Below are positions 1 through 8,605 of a stretch of 40,578 nt of DNA, in pieces. Below the pieces are notes generated by a model, which worked only from the letters and a program-made list of their open reading frames with translations, had not been told where the DNA came from and did no database searches. The position numbers and the translations under genes were made by a program. Every line of letters starts with the position of its first letter. Position 1 is the stretch's first letter. Origin of the DNA: an uncultured Verrucomicrobiota bacterium (GTDB lineage Bacteria; Verrucomicrobiota; Verrucomicrobiia; Methylacidiphilales; UBA1321); the NCBI GenBank assembly GCA_903863295.1, contig CAIPBM010000069.1, positions 1 through 40,578 on the forward strand. Direction: 5' to 3'.

Positions 1-33
1 GTACGTCTTGGTGACGTTCTCGATGACGATCAT
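1..33 (-). CDS. ABC transporter ATP-binding protein, N-terminal fragment cut by the window edge
   Basis: Only the first 11 codons are present, reading MIVIENVTKTY on the minus strand from an ATG at 33-31. This is the usual first beta-strand of an ABC ATPase (x-I-x-x-x-N-V-x-K-x-Y), just before the A-loop tyrosine. Its ATG overlaps the TGA of the upstream HlyD-type gene as ATGA (30-33), the coupling also seen between HlyD and TolC. The position after TolC and HlyD suggests the ATPase of a MacB- or LolD-like exporter. The family call rests on 11 residues plus context. Confidence 0.6.
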   Translation of the reverse strand, partial: MIVIENVTKTY

Positions 34-1007
34 TTCGTTTTCGAAGGAGGTCTCTTGCCGTTCGGCATGCCGGAGGTGAAGGAAAATCCGCTCTTTTCCG
101 CGCGAGTGATGGCAAAGGTGCGCCGGGCAATCCAGTCGCCTTCGTTCAGGCCGGACAGCACCTCAGTCCAGGTACCATCCGTCTGTCCGACGCTGATCGG
201 TCGCGGAGTTGGATCTTCACCGGGACCTGTCACGACAAGCACGGTGCCTTCAGGCGTGATGGCGTCGGTCGGAATGTGCAGGACATCCGGCCGATCCGAG
301 ATCAGCAGATAAACATTGGCCGAAATTCCGCTCCGGACGTAGGCGGGCGTGTGATCGAGATAGATGTTTACCAGATAGGTCGTCACATTATTGACCGTGG
401 TGGCGTCATAGGCGATTTCGTGGACTTTGCCCGTGAGGTGAGCATCGGGAAAACTATCAAAGGTGATGTCGACGGCTTGTCCCAATTGAACATGGCTGAG
501 ATCCGTTTCATCGACATTGGCCTGTACGATCAGCCGGTCCGACATCGTGAAGACCGTTTGCGCGGTGACCACCACCTGGCCGGGAACAACGGCGGTCGAG
601 ATGATATGCCCATCGAGCGGCGCAATCAGCGGTGCCGGCTTGTAGATATCCTGCCAGAACGCGATTTCCTTGCCCCCGGCGGCCCGGGCGGAATCCATCA
701 AAGCGGCGCGTTCGGTTGAGCTGATCCAGGCGAGCACTTGCCCCTGTTTGACGGCCTGGCCATTGGCGACATTGAGGGTATCGATGCGTCCGGGAATCGG
801 CGGGGTGACGTTGAGGCGATGTTCCGGTCCGACGATGGCGCTCTCCCTGAGGGTGACGCGCATGGGGCCGCGTTCCACCCGGATATAGTCATAAGTCGGA
901 GCGTTGGCATTGCGACTCCAGATGATCCATGTACCGATGAGCAGACAAACCAGGAGCGCGCCGCTGATCGCGACATATTTCCAATTGAGAGGTTTTCGTT
1001 TTTTCAT
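30..1007 (-). CDS. HlyD/MacA-type periplasmic adaptor of an export system
   Basis: A 325-residue membrane-fusion protein bridging an inner-membrane transporter and TolC. A Lys/Arg-rich start is followed by one membrane anchor (about residues 11-31). A barrel-sandwich (lipoyl-like) first half lies near 60-95 (GRIDTLNVANGQAVKQGQVL), its second half near 128-155 (APLDGHI...VVPGQVV), then beta-barrel and membrane-proximal domains to the end. The stretch between the two lipoyl halves is only about 30 residues, so the alpha-helical hairpin that normally contacts TolC is very short. The ATG overlaps the TolC TGA (1004-1007), and the stop overlaps the ABC gene start. The substrate cannot be told from sequence. 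Confidence 0.88.
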   Translation of the reverse strand: MKKRKPLNWKYVAISGALLVCLLIGTWIIWSRNANAPTYDYIRVERGPMRVTLRESAIVGPEHRLNVTPPIPGRIDTLNVANGQAVKQGQVLAWISSTERAALMDSARAAGGKEIAFWQDIYKPAPLIAPLDGHIISTAVVPGQVVVTAQTVFTMSDRLIVQANVDETDLSHVQLGQAVDITFDSFPDAHLTGKVHEIAYDATTVNNVTTYLVNIYLDHTPAYVRSGISANVYLLISDRPDVLHIPTDAITPEGTVLVVTGPGEDPTPRPISVGQTDGTWTEVLSGLNEGDWIARRTFAITRAEKSGFSFTSGMPNGKRPPSKTK

Positions 1008-2323
1008 GGAATGGCTCCGAGTCCGCGTGCCAGCTCCCAGTTGGCCTCGGCGATGACCGCATCGCGTTGGGAAGCCAGGCAGGTTTGCTGCTGATTGACG
1101 TAGTTGTCGGTGATCGAATTGAAATCCTGGAACGACATCAGGCCGTTGCGATAATTGGCGTCAGCGATCTTATAACGCAGGGCGGTCGCTTCGAGCAGCT
1201 CTTGTTGAATGCGGACATTGTCCTCGCTATCGACCATGGCTTTGAATGCCTGGGCCAAGGTCAAGGCCGCCTGGTCGGTGCCGGAACGAAGACTGGCGAG
1301 GGCTCCTCGAAGATTCGCCGTGGCCGCCTTCACATTGAAATAGGTCTGGCCGCCTTCAAAAATCGGAAGCGAGACGTTAAAGCCAGCCGACCAGCCATGA
1401 TTGCGCAAGGCCAGTTGCGTGTCCTGCCGGGTGCCCGAAATGGCCGCCGTGATCGTCGGGTACCAACCGCTTTCGGCGATGGTAATGCCGGCTGCAGCGG
1501 CGTCGGCTTCGTCCTTTTTCTGAAAATAGGCTGGAGTCAAAATCGCCAGTTGGCGGAAATCGGGCTTGGGAATAAGCGGTTGAGTTGTCAATGCGCCTTC
1601 ACCGACGACCGGCGTCGGCAAATCCTGGCCGATCTGCACGGCAACTTGCAGGCCGGAGAGATCGTAAGTCCGCACCGATTGATCGAGATCGTTCACTGCC
1701 TGATCGAGATTCGCCTGGCTGAGGAGCATGGCGCCCTTGTCTTCATTACCGCCCTCGTAGAGGAGCTTGACGAGATGGGCATTATTGCGCCGGATTTCAA
1801 GGACGTTACGGCTCAGGATGATGAGCTGTTGTGAGTAGAGCAGTTGCGCGAACGCTGTCTTCAGGCTGTAACTGGTCGAAGCCTTTTGCGCGTTGAGATT
1901 GGCAAAGGCGAGGTGGAGCTGGGCGCGCGCCTGGTCGATGCCGCCCTTGGTTGCAAACCCGTTGAAGATCGTTTGTGACAGGGTGATCTGCGCCGCATAA
2001 GACGTGGCGTAATTATTGGCCGAGTAGAGGCCGTTGACTTCGTAGGTGCGACTGTCGCCGAACGAAGCGCTGATCTGCGGATAGAGCTGGGAATAGGCGC
2101 CCATGCGCACGGCGTCGCTGTTCAGCACTGCTTCGCGGGAAGCCTGGAGATCGGGATTATTGGCGATGGCCAGGCGAACGCAATCGCCCCAGGTCAGGTG
2201 CGTGCCCTTGGAGGTCGGTGCCTTCGTTGGCGGAGAAGCAACGGGATCCGGGGCAGTTGTTGCGGCGAACATCGCGTTCATCCCTGCCCAGAGCCACAGA
2301 GCGGCCAGGTACACAAAAATCAT
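1004..2323 (-). CDS. TolC-family outer-membrane efflux protein
   Basis: A 439-residue outer-membrane factor, close to the usual TolC length. It starts with a hydrophobic signal peptide ending near A-T-T-A (about residue 22) and a Pro/Thr-rich linker. The sequence LTWGDCVRLAIANNPDLQASR opens the first TolC repeat, and a second repeat begins near residue 270, typical of the duplicated helical barrel. It is the first gene of the minus-strand operon TolC-HlyD-ABC. No convincing Shine-Dalgarno sequence precedes 2323; an internal ATG at codon 15 would still leave part of the signal. The divergent gap 2324-2597 holds no gene and should contain the operon promoter, but I cannot pick one. Confidence 0.9.
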   Translation of the reverse strand: MIFVYLAALWLWAGMNAMFAATTAPDPVASPPTKAPTSKGTHLTWGDCVRLAIANNPDLQASREAVLNSDAVRMGAYSQLYPQISASFGDSRTYEVNGLYSANNYATSYAAQITLSQTIFNGFATKGGIDQARAQLHLAFANLNAQKASTSYSLKTAFAQLLYSQQLIILSRNVLEIRRNNAHLVKLLYEGGNEDKGAMLLSQANLDQAVNDLDQSVRTYDLSGLQVAVQIGQDLPTPVVGEGALTTQPLIPKPDFRQLAILTPAYFQKKDEADAAAAGITIAESGWYPTITAAISGTRQDTQLALRNHGWSAGFNVSLPIFEGGQTYFNVKAATANLRGALASLRSGTDQAALTLAQAFKAMVDSEDNVRIQQELLEATALRYKIADANYRNGLMSFQDFNSITDNYVNQQQTCLASQRDAVIAEANWELARGLGAIP

Positions 2324-2597
2324 ATCGGGAAAGTCACGGGTCTCACATTAACGGCTGAAAAGCTGGGGCGGAACGACACTAGCTAATAAAGTGGAGAATC
2401 GCTGAAAAGTTGCACCAAGAACTTCAAATTTTGCTCGTCGATCATGGTAGGAATAGCATAGATTCGGCCCGCCAACGGGACTTCATTATGCCTGGGAGAG
2501 AACAATTGCGGTACACCCATTTTTGCGGTCTTGTCATTAGTAGCGATGGACGACAGGATTTACGACACGCGGTTAACCTTTTTTAAGCGGAACTTTT

Positions 2598-3371
2598 ATG
2601 ACCCAATCGATCCAAAAAATCGCCAGCAAAGTTCCCGAGGTAACCCTCCTCTTCTGGGTGATCAAAATTGCGGCGACGACGTTGGGTGAAACAGGAGGGG
2701 ACGCCGTTTCCATGACCATGAATCTGGGCTACGCGGTGGCCAGCGTCATTTTCATCGGGGTTTTTCTGGTGGCGGTCTTTGCCCAGATCAAAGCTAAAGC
2801 TTTTCATCCGCTGCTCTACTGGGCAGTGATCGTCGCGACGACCACGGCGGGGACAACCATGGCCGATTTTGCCGACCGCTCGCTGGGGATCGGTTACCCG
2901 GGAGGGGCCACCATTCTTTTTATCCTGCTTATGATCTCCCTCGGCGTCTGGTACTGGTCCGAGGGCTCCATCGCCGTCGAGACGGTGACGAATCCGCGAG
3001 TAGAACTTTTTTACTGGGTCGCCATCATGTTTTCTCAAACCTTGGGCACGGCCTTGGGCGATTGGATGGCCGATACTGCGGGTCTCGGCTATGACGGTGG
3101 TGCGTTGATCTTTTCCGCCGCCTTGGTCATCGTGGCCCTCCTCTACTATAAAACCAAGGTCTCGCACGTTCTCCTTTTTTGGAGTGCGTTTATCCTGACC
3201 CGCCCCTTGGGTGCGACCGTCGGTGATTACCTGGATAAGCCCGTCGAGCACGGCGGATTGGCGATCAGCCGGTTCACCGCGACGGCGTTGATCGCGATCT
3301 TCATGATCGCCTGTATTCTGATCTTCCCGCAAAAGGCAGGGAACCATCCCGGAGAAGCCAAAGCGGCCTGA
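2598..3371 (+). CDS. DUF347-repeat (COG4705-type) integral membrane protein
   Basis: A 257-residue membrane protein of four tandem units, each with about two membrane helices. The signature appears four times: TTLGETGGD, TTAGTTMAD, QTLGTALGD and RPLGATVGD, i.e. T/P-x-G-x-x-x-x-D. Each unit is preceded by an aromatic-rich helix (LLFWVIK, LLYWAVI, LFYWVAI, LLFWSAF). This is the diagnostic layout of the DUF347 repeat family, whose function is unknown to me. The conserved Gly/Asp at the same place in each repeat suggests a pseudo-symmetric pore or ion site; that is inference. It is flanked by a divergent efflux operon and the accessory cluster, with no overlap to either. Confidence 0.85.
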   Translation: MTQSIQKIASKVPEVTLLFWVIKIAATTLGETGGDAVSMTMNLGYAVASVIFIGVFLVAVFAQIKAKAFHPLLYWAVIVATTTAGTTMADFADRSLGIGYPGGATILFILLMISLGVWYWSEGSIAVETVTNPRVELFYWVAIMFSQTLGTALGDWMADTAGLGYDGGALIFSAALVIVALLYYKTKVSHVLLFWSAFILTRPLGATVGDYLDKPVEHGGLAISRFTATALIAIFMIACILIFPQKAGNHPGEAKAA

Positions 3372-3606
3372 TGGCTGGACACGCCAATTGGCATGGAGGT
3401 CCAAAGGGCGAGCTAGCACGGAGATCACCAGCACGACAGTCAAGCGTCATTAATCAGTCTGCAGAAAAGGTAGGGTTGCTGGATTCACGCTCGAAGCTCC
3501 CGACGCGCCGGATGTGTTGGCTCTGGCGATAAGTTTTCGTGCGCAGCATGCGTCCATCGGAAGTCCTTTTCCGGGTTGGCACCCCTGTCCGAAAGAAATA
3601 GACTGG

Positions 3607-4425
3607 ATGCCCGTGTCTTCGACCGGCCTAACAAATCATGTGAAAAGACTGAACTTATTCGTCAAAGGCAATGTCGATGTCCATGACTCGCTTCACTCCT
3701 GCCGGATCGGATCCGAGTTGGTTTGGAACGGGGTGAACGAAATCCTGCGTTTAACCCATCCGGGATGCCTGGCGCGGATCAGGCATGAGACATGGAATCG
3801 TTCCGATGCCTTACTGCAGGCGGAGGGGCGGGTGCCGGACGAACTCGCCTTGCGGCACTTGCCTCTGGGGGCTTATCCGGAAGAAAGCCAGTTCAGCCGC
3901 GCGATTTTTGAGTCGAAGGCGGATGCGATCATCCTGTCGACCCAACCGGATATCGCCGCTGGCCTGATGCGGCATCGCCGGGAAGGCTTTCTGTTTTACG
4001 CGAACGACCACGAGGCGTGGAATCCGGCTGACCGCCAGTGGCTGCAGACCGAATTTGAGGCGACGGGACGGCTGGAGGTTGCGCAGTCGATGGCGAATTT
4101 CGAGGCGATCATCGTCAGGATTCGCGAGCGATCGGAGGCGCCGATTCTGATCTATAATCTGTCGGCCATCACTCCCGGGGAGACAATCCACTGCCACCTC
4201 GGCCTTGGCGAGGCCTACTCTACCCGGATCCGGCGCTTCAACCTGGGGTTGATCGAGCTTTCGGAAAGGACCGGCATTTCAATTATCGATGTTGATTCGT
4301 TGCTCGCGCGGCAGGGCGCTGATGGACTGAAGCTCGACATGGTCCATTTGACTCCCGCAGGCTACCGGCTGGTAGCGGAGGAAGTGGTGCGGGTGCTGGG
4401 CGAATCCGGCCTGCTGGATGACTAG
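3607..4425 (+). CDS. SGNH-like hydrolase/acyltransferase, first gene of the TPP/lipoyl cluster
   Basis: A 272-residue protein from ATG 3607; the frame stays open upstream to a GTG at 3514, but those extra residues look non-domain. LFVKGNVDVHDSLHS (residues 17-31) resembles SGNH block I, with G-N-V-D in place of the usual G-D-S and a nearby Ser28. The C-terminal part carries ISIIDVD (224-230) and D244-M-V-H247, matching the SGNH D-x-x-H dyad. The segment ADAIILS (105-111) and the C-terminus align with the minus-strand protein at 8606-9952, and the IIDVD-to-end part with the protein at 5467-6342, so the cluster holds three relatives. No signal peptide is seen, suggesting cytoplasmic action. It overlaps the next gene by 8 nt. 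Substrate unknown. Confidence 0.7.
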   Translation: MPVSSTGLTNHVKRLNLFVKGNVDVHDSLHSCRIGSELVWNGVNEILRLTHPGCLARIRHETWNRSDALLQAEGRVPDELALRHLPLGAYPEESQFSRAIFESKADAIILSTQPDIAAGLMRHRREGFLFYANDHEAWNPADRQWLQTEFEATGRLEVAQSMANFEAIIVRIRERSEAPILIYNLSAITPGETIHCHLGLGEAYSTRIRRFNLGLIELSERTGISIIDVDSLLARQGADGLKLDMVHLTPAGYRLVAEEVVRVLGESGLLDD

Positions 4426-5470
4426 ATTTATGGCGTTGCGCGCAAGTGTGGTGATCAGGTCGAAAGACGAGGCGGATCGCCTCCGGCTGACTCTGGCTTC
4501 GCTGGCGGGACAGAGCCAGCCGGCGCAGGTCGTGGTGGTGAATGATGGATCATCGGACCACACCAGGATAGTCATCGACGAGGCGGAGGCCCAAGGTGGC
4601 CTCGATATCGAGGCCGTTCATCACCTGACACCGGCGGGGCGTTCGGTCGCGGCCAATGCCGGTGCGGCGCGGGCGACGGGCGATATCCTCATCTTCCTTG
4701 ATGGCGACACGTTGGCGCACCCGGATCTGGTGGCGTTGCATCTGGAGCAGCATGAACGGAGCCCGAATCTGATTGTCCGCGGTGATCATCGGCACCTGCG
4801 GTGCACCCGGCCGTTCCTGGACCCCGAAAGAGGCACGCCGCAAACGGGGGAGGAATCTCGGGTGATGCGGATGTCGGAGGCGGAACGGGCCCGGTCCCTG
4901 ATTACCCGGCGGGAGATCTCCCACAGTTTTGAATCGATTGACCGGCGCTCGCAACCCGGGATCTATCCGGGCTTCGGTCCGCGCCGGTTGCAGGAGCTCG
5001 AACTGGAGGCTTTGAACGGATATCCTGAATGCAGCGTCCTTTGGGCGGCTGCAGCTGGGAGCAATCAATCCCTGGCGCGAACGGCGTTTCTGGAGGCGGG
5101 TGGCTTTCATCCGGCGATTTCGATCAACGAGCACCGGGAACTGGCACTGAGGCTCTGCCGTCGCGGTTTACGGATGGTGGCGAACAGGGCGCGGTCCTAC
5201 CACATGATCCATCGGAGCGGCTGGCGCGATCCGTTGCAGGACACGACTTGGGAGCAGATTTTCTACAACGCCCACCCGATTCCGGAAGTGGCGCTCCTGT
5301 CGTTTTTCTGGGCGAGCCTCAGCGAGGCGCCCTCCTTTCCGTCCGAGGCATGCATTTATTCACTTCCGGAAATCGCTGAATTGGCCGGGAAGTACCGTGA
5401 CATCGAAGGCCTGAAAAGCGTGCGTGAGGCTCATTTGCGAGCTAGAAGGGAAGCCTCCCCTCCCGCATGA
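4418..5470 (+). CDS. Family 2 glycosyltransferase (GT-A fold)
   Basis: A 350-residue glycosyltransferase. The nucleotide-sugar-binding start SVVIRSKDEADRL (about 10-22) leads to VVVNDGSSD, then the metal-binding D-x-D within FLDGDTLAHPD (about 93-103). A second domain near 215-265 (AAAGSNQSLARTAFLEAGGF, then E-H-R-E-L) matches the acceptor-side motif of GT2 enzymes with a galactosyltransferase-like C-terminus. No membrane helices are seen, so it is a cytosolic enzyme using an activated sugar. It overlaps the preceding SGNH-like gene by 8 nt and the next gene by ATGA, so it is translationally coupled to both. An alternative ATG lies 12 nt downstream. The sugar and acceptor are not deducible. 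Confidence 0.87.
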   Translation: MTRFMALRASVVIRSKDEADRLRLTLASLAGQSQPAQVVVVNDGSSDHTRIVIDEAEAQGGLDIEAVHHLTPAGRSVAANAGAARATGDILIFLDGDTLAHPDLVALHLEQHERSPNLIVRGDHRHLRCTRPFLDPERGTPQTGEESRVMRMSEAERARSLITRREISHSFESIDRRSQPGIYPGFGPRRLQELELEALNGYPECSVLWAAAAGSNQSLARTAFLEAGGFHPAISINEHRELALRLCRRGLRMVANRARSYHMIHRSGWRDPLQDTTWEQIFYNAHPIPEVALLSFFWASLSEAPSFPSEACIYSLPEIAELAGKYRDIEGLKSVREAHLRARREASPPA

Positions 5471-6342
5471 GTACAATGTTGCATCTGAAGTTGGCCGCTG
5501 TTGTTTCCGATGGGGAACGGCCGGCCCTGGAAATCGCGGCGGCCCATCTTGCCCGAGTGTTGAGTCAGGCAAGTGGGGATACTTGGATATGTGAGTGTGA
5601 TTTTCTGCCGAACATGGCTTCCCTCCTGGGGATGGAAAAGGTGAACGTCAAAGTGGCATCGCTTTTGCCCGAAGTCAGCCGTGCCGTGGAGCCTTGGATG
5701 GAAGTGGAGTTGCGGCTGCACGAGGCCTGCGCCGAGTTGGTCAAGGGGAATGTGCCGGTCTTCGTCAGCACGGTTTTGCGCCACGTGGCGGAGGATGAAG
5801 ATCCTAAATTGGCCGATGAGCGACGGATCCGCATCCGGCGGCTGAACCTCCTGGCCGCCGAGATTTCCCGCAGGACTGGCGCCTATGTGATCGATATCGA
5901 CCGGGCGCTGGCCCACATCGGGGCCCGATCGTTGGCAACCGATTATCGATTGAATGGCGAAGTTGCAGCAGAGGCGGCCGGGTACGTGATTGCCTCAACC
6001 TTGCTGACGAATGCCCTCGATGCCCACGTTTCGGTCGAGGTTCAGGACGCTGCTCTGACCAGCCTTACCGAGAGTCGTCAGGAGATCGGTCAATCGGGGA
6101 GCGCACTGAAGAAGAATGTCCTCGCGCTCGGCAAGGGACGGCGGAAACAGATCGTGTCGCCGGTCATCTCACCGATTCAGGAAAATCACGCTGGGTGGTT
6201 GGTTCGGCAAGTCCTTCGGGGCGAGATCACACCGGGAAACGCGCTCCATCGGCTGGGCCAGGCGGTCCGGCGCCGGGGTGTCCGGGAGAGCGCGGGATTG
6301 CTCGCATCGGGTATTTCCCGGCAGTTTATCCGGAAGAAATAA
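5467..6342 (+). CDS. Degenerate SGNH-like protein with missing catalytic His
   Basis: A 291-residue protein. The middle aligns with its two cluster relatives: RRLNLLAAEISRRTGAYVID (124-143) parallels RRFNLGLIELSERTGISIID in the protein at 3607 and ELNLMLHDLAASRGISIID in the one at 8606. Where those have D-M-V-H and D-G-I-H, this one has D159-Y-R-L162, so the catalytic His is lost. No GDS-like block I is evident either. Its last 90 residues are Lys/Arg-rich and match nothing I recognise. It may be a non-catalytic partner or scaffold. It starts on the ATGA of the glycosyltransferase, and the E1-alpha gene follows after 5 nt. Confidence 0.6.
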   Translation: MSTMLHLKLAAVVSDGERPALEIAAAHLARVLSQASGDTWICECDFLPNMASLLGMEKVNVKVASLLPEVSRAVEPWMEVELRLHEACAELVKGNVPVFVSTVLRHVAEDEDPKLADERRIRIRRLNLLAAEISRRTGAYVIDIDRALAHIGARSLATDYRLNGEVAAEAAGYVIASTLLTNALDAHVSVEVQDAALTSLTESRQEIGQSGSALKKNVLALGKGRRKQIVSPVISPIQENHAGWLVRQVLRGEITPGNALHRLGQAVRRRGVRESAGLLASGISRQFIRKK

Positions 6343-6347
6343 CGGGC

Positions 6348-7271
6348 ATGATTGACCAGGAAGCGAGTCGGAATTTACGGATGATGCTGCTGATTCGTGC
6401 CTTTGAAGCGGCACTAATGAAGCGGCGTGACCACGGGTTTCAACTTTTGTCCACGGGAGAAGAGGCCGTCGCGGTGGGGCTCTGCTCCGCGCTGGGCCCG
6501 GACGACCAGCTCCTTACCGGCGGGCGCTCGATCGGTCCCGCCCTGGCGCGGGGAGTGGATCCGGACCGGCTCGCGGCCGAGCTTCTCGGCAAGACGACCG
6601 GCTCGAATCGCGGGAGGGGCGGGCGGGGACATTTGTCCGATCCCAGCTCGGGATTTTTCGGGGCGCATGCCGTCGTGGGCGGAAATATCAGCATCGCCGC
6701 CGGCGTGGCGCTGGCCAGGAAGATGGACCGGCAGGGAGGTATCGCCGCGATTCTTTTCGGAGACGGGGCGAGCGGCGCGGGAGCCCTCCATGAGACGCTC
6801 AATCTCGCGGCGATCTGGAAGCTTCCGCTTTTCTTCGTTTGCAACAATAACCAGTGGTCGGTCTCGGTTTCGCGCGCGGATGCGCTGGCCCCGAAGAAGC
6901 TTTCCGATCTGGGTGCCAGTTTCGGGATGCCGTCGAAAACGGTCGACGGCATGGATGTCAAGACGGTGACTCAGGTCGCCTGCGAGGGGGTACAATTCAT
7001 TCGCGATACCGGCGGGCCGATGTTTCTGGAATGCGTTTCCCAGCGATTCGGATCCCATTTGACCACCGCCCGGGATTTGCGAGGCGTCGCGGAGCTGAAA
7101 CGGATCCAAAATGAATGCCCGATCCGACGGGAAGCGGGCCGTTTGCACGTGGACCCCGGCGAGATGATTATTCTGGAAAACGAGGCAAATGCCCGGGTAG
7201 CCCGGGCTTTCGCCTTTGCAGATGCCTCACCCTATCCTGAAGCCACGGAGGTACTGACCGATGTCGAATGA
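6348..7271 (+). CDS. E1-alpha subunit of a TPP-dependent 2-oxoacid/acetoin-dehydrogenase-type enzyme
   Basis: A 307-residue protein from ATG 6348; the frame extends upstream to 6195 but only inside the previous gene. The thiamine-diphosphate motif is intact: GDGASGAGALHE begins at 138 and NNNQW follows at 166-170, the G-D-G-x(25)-N-N spacing of E1-alpha. RGHLSD (93-98) and FGSH (234-237) match the active-site loops. The normally conserved Y-R-x-H-G appears as G-R-S-I-G (59-63), so both the Tyr and the His are replaced. Length is slightly under the usual 320-360. It pairs with E1-beta, overlapping it by 11 nt. It would decarboxylate a 2-oxoacid, or split a ketose, and pass the unit to a lipoyl group. 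Substrate unknown. Confidence 0.85.
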   Translation: MIDQEASRNLRMMLLIRAFEAALMKRRDHGFQLLSTGEEAVAVGLCSALGPDDQLLTGGRSIGPALARGVDPDRLAAELLGKTTGSNRGRGGRGHLSDPSSGFFGAHAVVGGNISIAAGVALARKMDRQGGIAAILFGDGASGAGALHETLNLAAIWKLPLFFVCNNNQWSVSVSRADALAPKKLSDLGASFGMPSKTVDGMDVKTVTQVACEGVQFIRDTGGPMFLECVSQRFGSHLTTARDLRGVAELKRIQNECPIRREAGRLHVDPGEMIILENEANARVARAFAFADASPYPEATEVLTDVE

Positions 7272-8250
7272 ATCCGCGCCCCTCATGAAGCGGATGTTTT
7301 TCCGCGAGGCGATCGCGAAGGCCGTGCGCGAGGAAATGCGACGCGATCCGAAGGTTTTTGTCATGGGCCAGGATGTCGGCGCCTTTGGCGGCTCCTACCG
7401 CGAATTCGACGGGCTCCACACCGAGTTCGGCTCTGAACGCGTAAGGGATACACCGGTGGCGGAGGGCGCGACGATCGGCATCGGAGTGGGCGCGGCCGCG
7501 GCGGGATACCGGCCGATCGTGAGCATCACCTACATGGATTTCATGATGCTCGGCTTCGATCCTCTGATCAATTACGGCGCGAAGCTGCGCTACAAAACCG
7601 GCGGCCAGTTGACCGCGCCCCTCGTGGTCAAGACGACCGCCGGGGCGCAAGGACAGGGCGTCGCCCATTCGCAATGCATCGAGGCGTGGTTGATGAGCGT
7701 GCCCGGCCTGAAAGTAGTGGCACCCTCGACGCCGGAGGACGCCTACGGCCTGATGAAAACGGCGCTCCGCTCCGGAGGCCCTGTCGTTTACATGGACCAC
7801 AAGCGACTTTTCCCGATTCCCGGGGATGTTCCGGTGGAGGAGACGATGATTCCATTTGGGAAGGCCACCGTGCGCCGGGCGGGATCGCAGGTGACGATCA
7901 CGACACACAGTTACATGGTGCGGGTTGCGCTGGATGCGGCGCAGAAGCTCGAGGCGTTGGGGATTTCGTGTGAGGTGATCGATCTGCGCAGCCTCGCGCC
8001 GCTCGATATGGAAACGGTCGCGGAATCGGTGGACCGAACCGGGGCGCTACTTACGCTCGAGGAAGGGCAGGCCACATGTGGCGTCGGGGCGGAAGTGATA
8101 ACCCGGATTCATGAAATTCTGGGATCGCGGCATTCCTTGCGGATCGGGGCGCAGCGGGCCCCGGTGTCGTCGAACCCGGTGCTGGAAGCGGCCTGCATCC
8201 CGGATGCTGCACGGGTGATCGATGGAGTGCAACGGTTGCTAGGCCGTTGA
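7261..8250 (+). CDS. E1-beta subunit (transketolase pyrimidine-binding and C-terminal domains)
   Basis: A 329-residue partner of the E1-alpha protein, of normal length. FFREAIAKAVREEMRRDPKV leads to MGQDVGAFGG. DTPVAEGATIGIGVGAAAAG (63-82) carries the glutamate that activates the thiamine aminopyrimidine, followed by YMDFMMLGFDPLIN. The C-terminal transketolase-type domain (about 200-329) includes EVIDLRSLAPLD and LTLEEGQATCGVGAEV, the standard E1-beta signatures. A good Shine-Dalgarno sequence, GGAGG at 7247-7251, sits 9 nt before the ATG, inside the end of the E1-alpha gene. With E1-alpha it should form the usual alpha2beta2 heterotetramer. Confidence 0.92.
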   Translation: MSNESAPLMKRMFFREAIAKAVREEMRRDPKVFVMGQDVGAFGGSYREFDGLHTEFGSERVRDTPVAEGATIGIGVGAAAAGYRPIVSITYMDFMMLGFDPLINYGAKLRYKTGGQLTAPLVVKTTAGAQGQGVAHSQCIEAWLMSVPGLKVVAPSTPEDAYGLMKTALRSGGPVVYMDHKRLFPIPGDVPVEETMIPFGKATVRRAGSQVTITTHSYMVRVALDAAQKLEALGISCEVIDLRSLAPLDMETVAESVDRTGALLTLEEGQATCGVGAEVITRIHEILGSRHSLRIGAQRAPVSSNPVLEAACIPDAARVIDGVQRLLGR

Positions 8251-8288
8251 GCGGAATTGTGATAGTGATTGGAGCGAGGAGATAAGTT

Positions 8289-8594
8289 ATGATTTTTCAA
8301 TTATCCGTGCCGGCGGCAGTTCCGGGTGTCGAAGAAATCCGGATTCTCGAATGGCATCATGCCGTGGGCGCGGAGATCGCCGCGGGAGACCTGATCGTCG
8401 AGCTGGAAACGCACAAGGCCATCATTGAGGTGAGGGCCGGGCAAACCGGCTTCCTGCGGCAGATTCTCGCCGAGGCGGGCGACTGGCGCGCCATCGGGCG
8501 GCCCCTCGCACTTTTCAGCAACGGGGTGGACGAGGAATTACCCGGCGAGGCTTCAGTCGCGGCGCCGATGCCGGCCGATTTTGAAGTGACCTGA
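8289..8594 (+). CDS. Free-standing lipoyl (biotinyl/lipoyl) carrier domain
   Basis: A 101-residue protein that is essentially one lipoyl domain. FQLSVPAAVPGVEEIRILEW, then the turn VGAEIAAGDLIVELE, then the exposed hairpin ETHKAIIEV with Lys43 at the lipoylation position (canonical E-T-D-K-A), then the second half GFLRQILAEAGDWRAIGRPL. No catalytic E2 domain or peripheral-subunit-binding domain follows; the last 25 residues are a short acidic/Ala-Pro tail. AGGAG at 8277-8281, 7 nt before the ATG, decides the start. It lies 38 nt after E1-beta, so it is the natural acyl acceptor of that enzyme. A biotin role is less likely because M-K-M is absent. Confidence 0.85.
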   Translation: MIFQLSVPAAVPGVEEIRILEWHHAVGAEIAAGDLIVELETHKAIIEVRAGQTGFLRQILAEAGDWRAIGRPLALFSNGVDEELPGEASVAAPMPADFEVT

Positions 8595-8605
8595 TCGCGG
8601 GCACG

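Noticed and set aside
2583..3443. Long minus-strand ORF opposite the DUF347 gene
   Set aside because: Its protein is low-complexity, Arg/Gly/Asp-rich and has no domain; the plus-strand protein has clear four-fold repeat structure.
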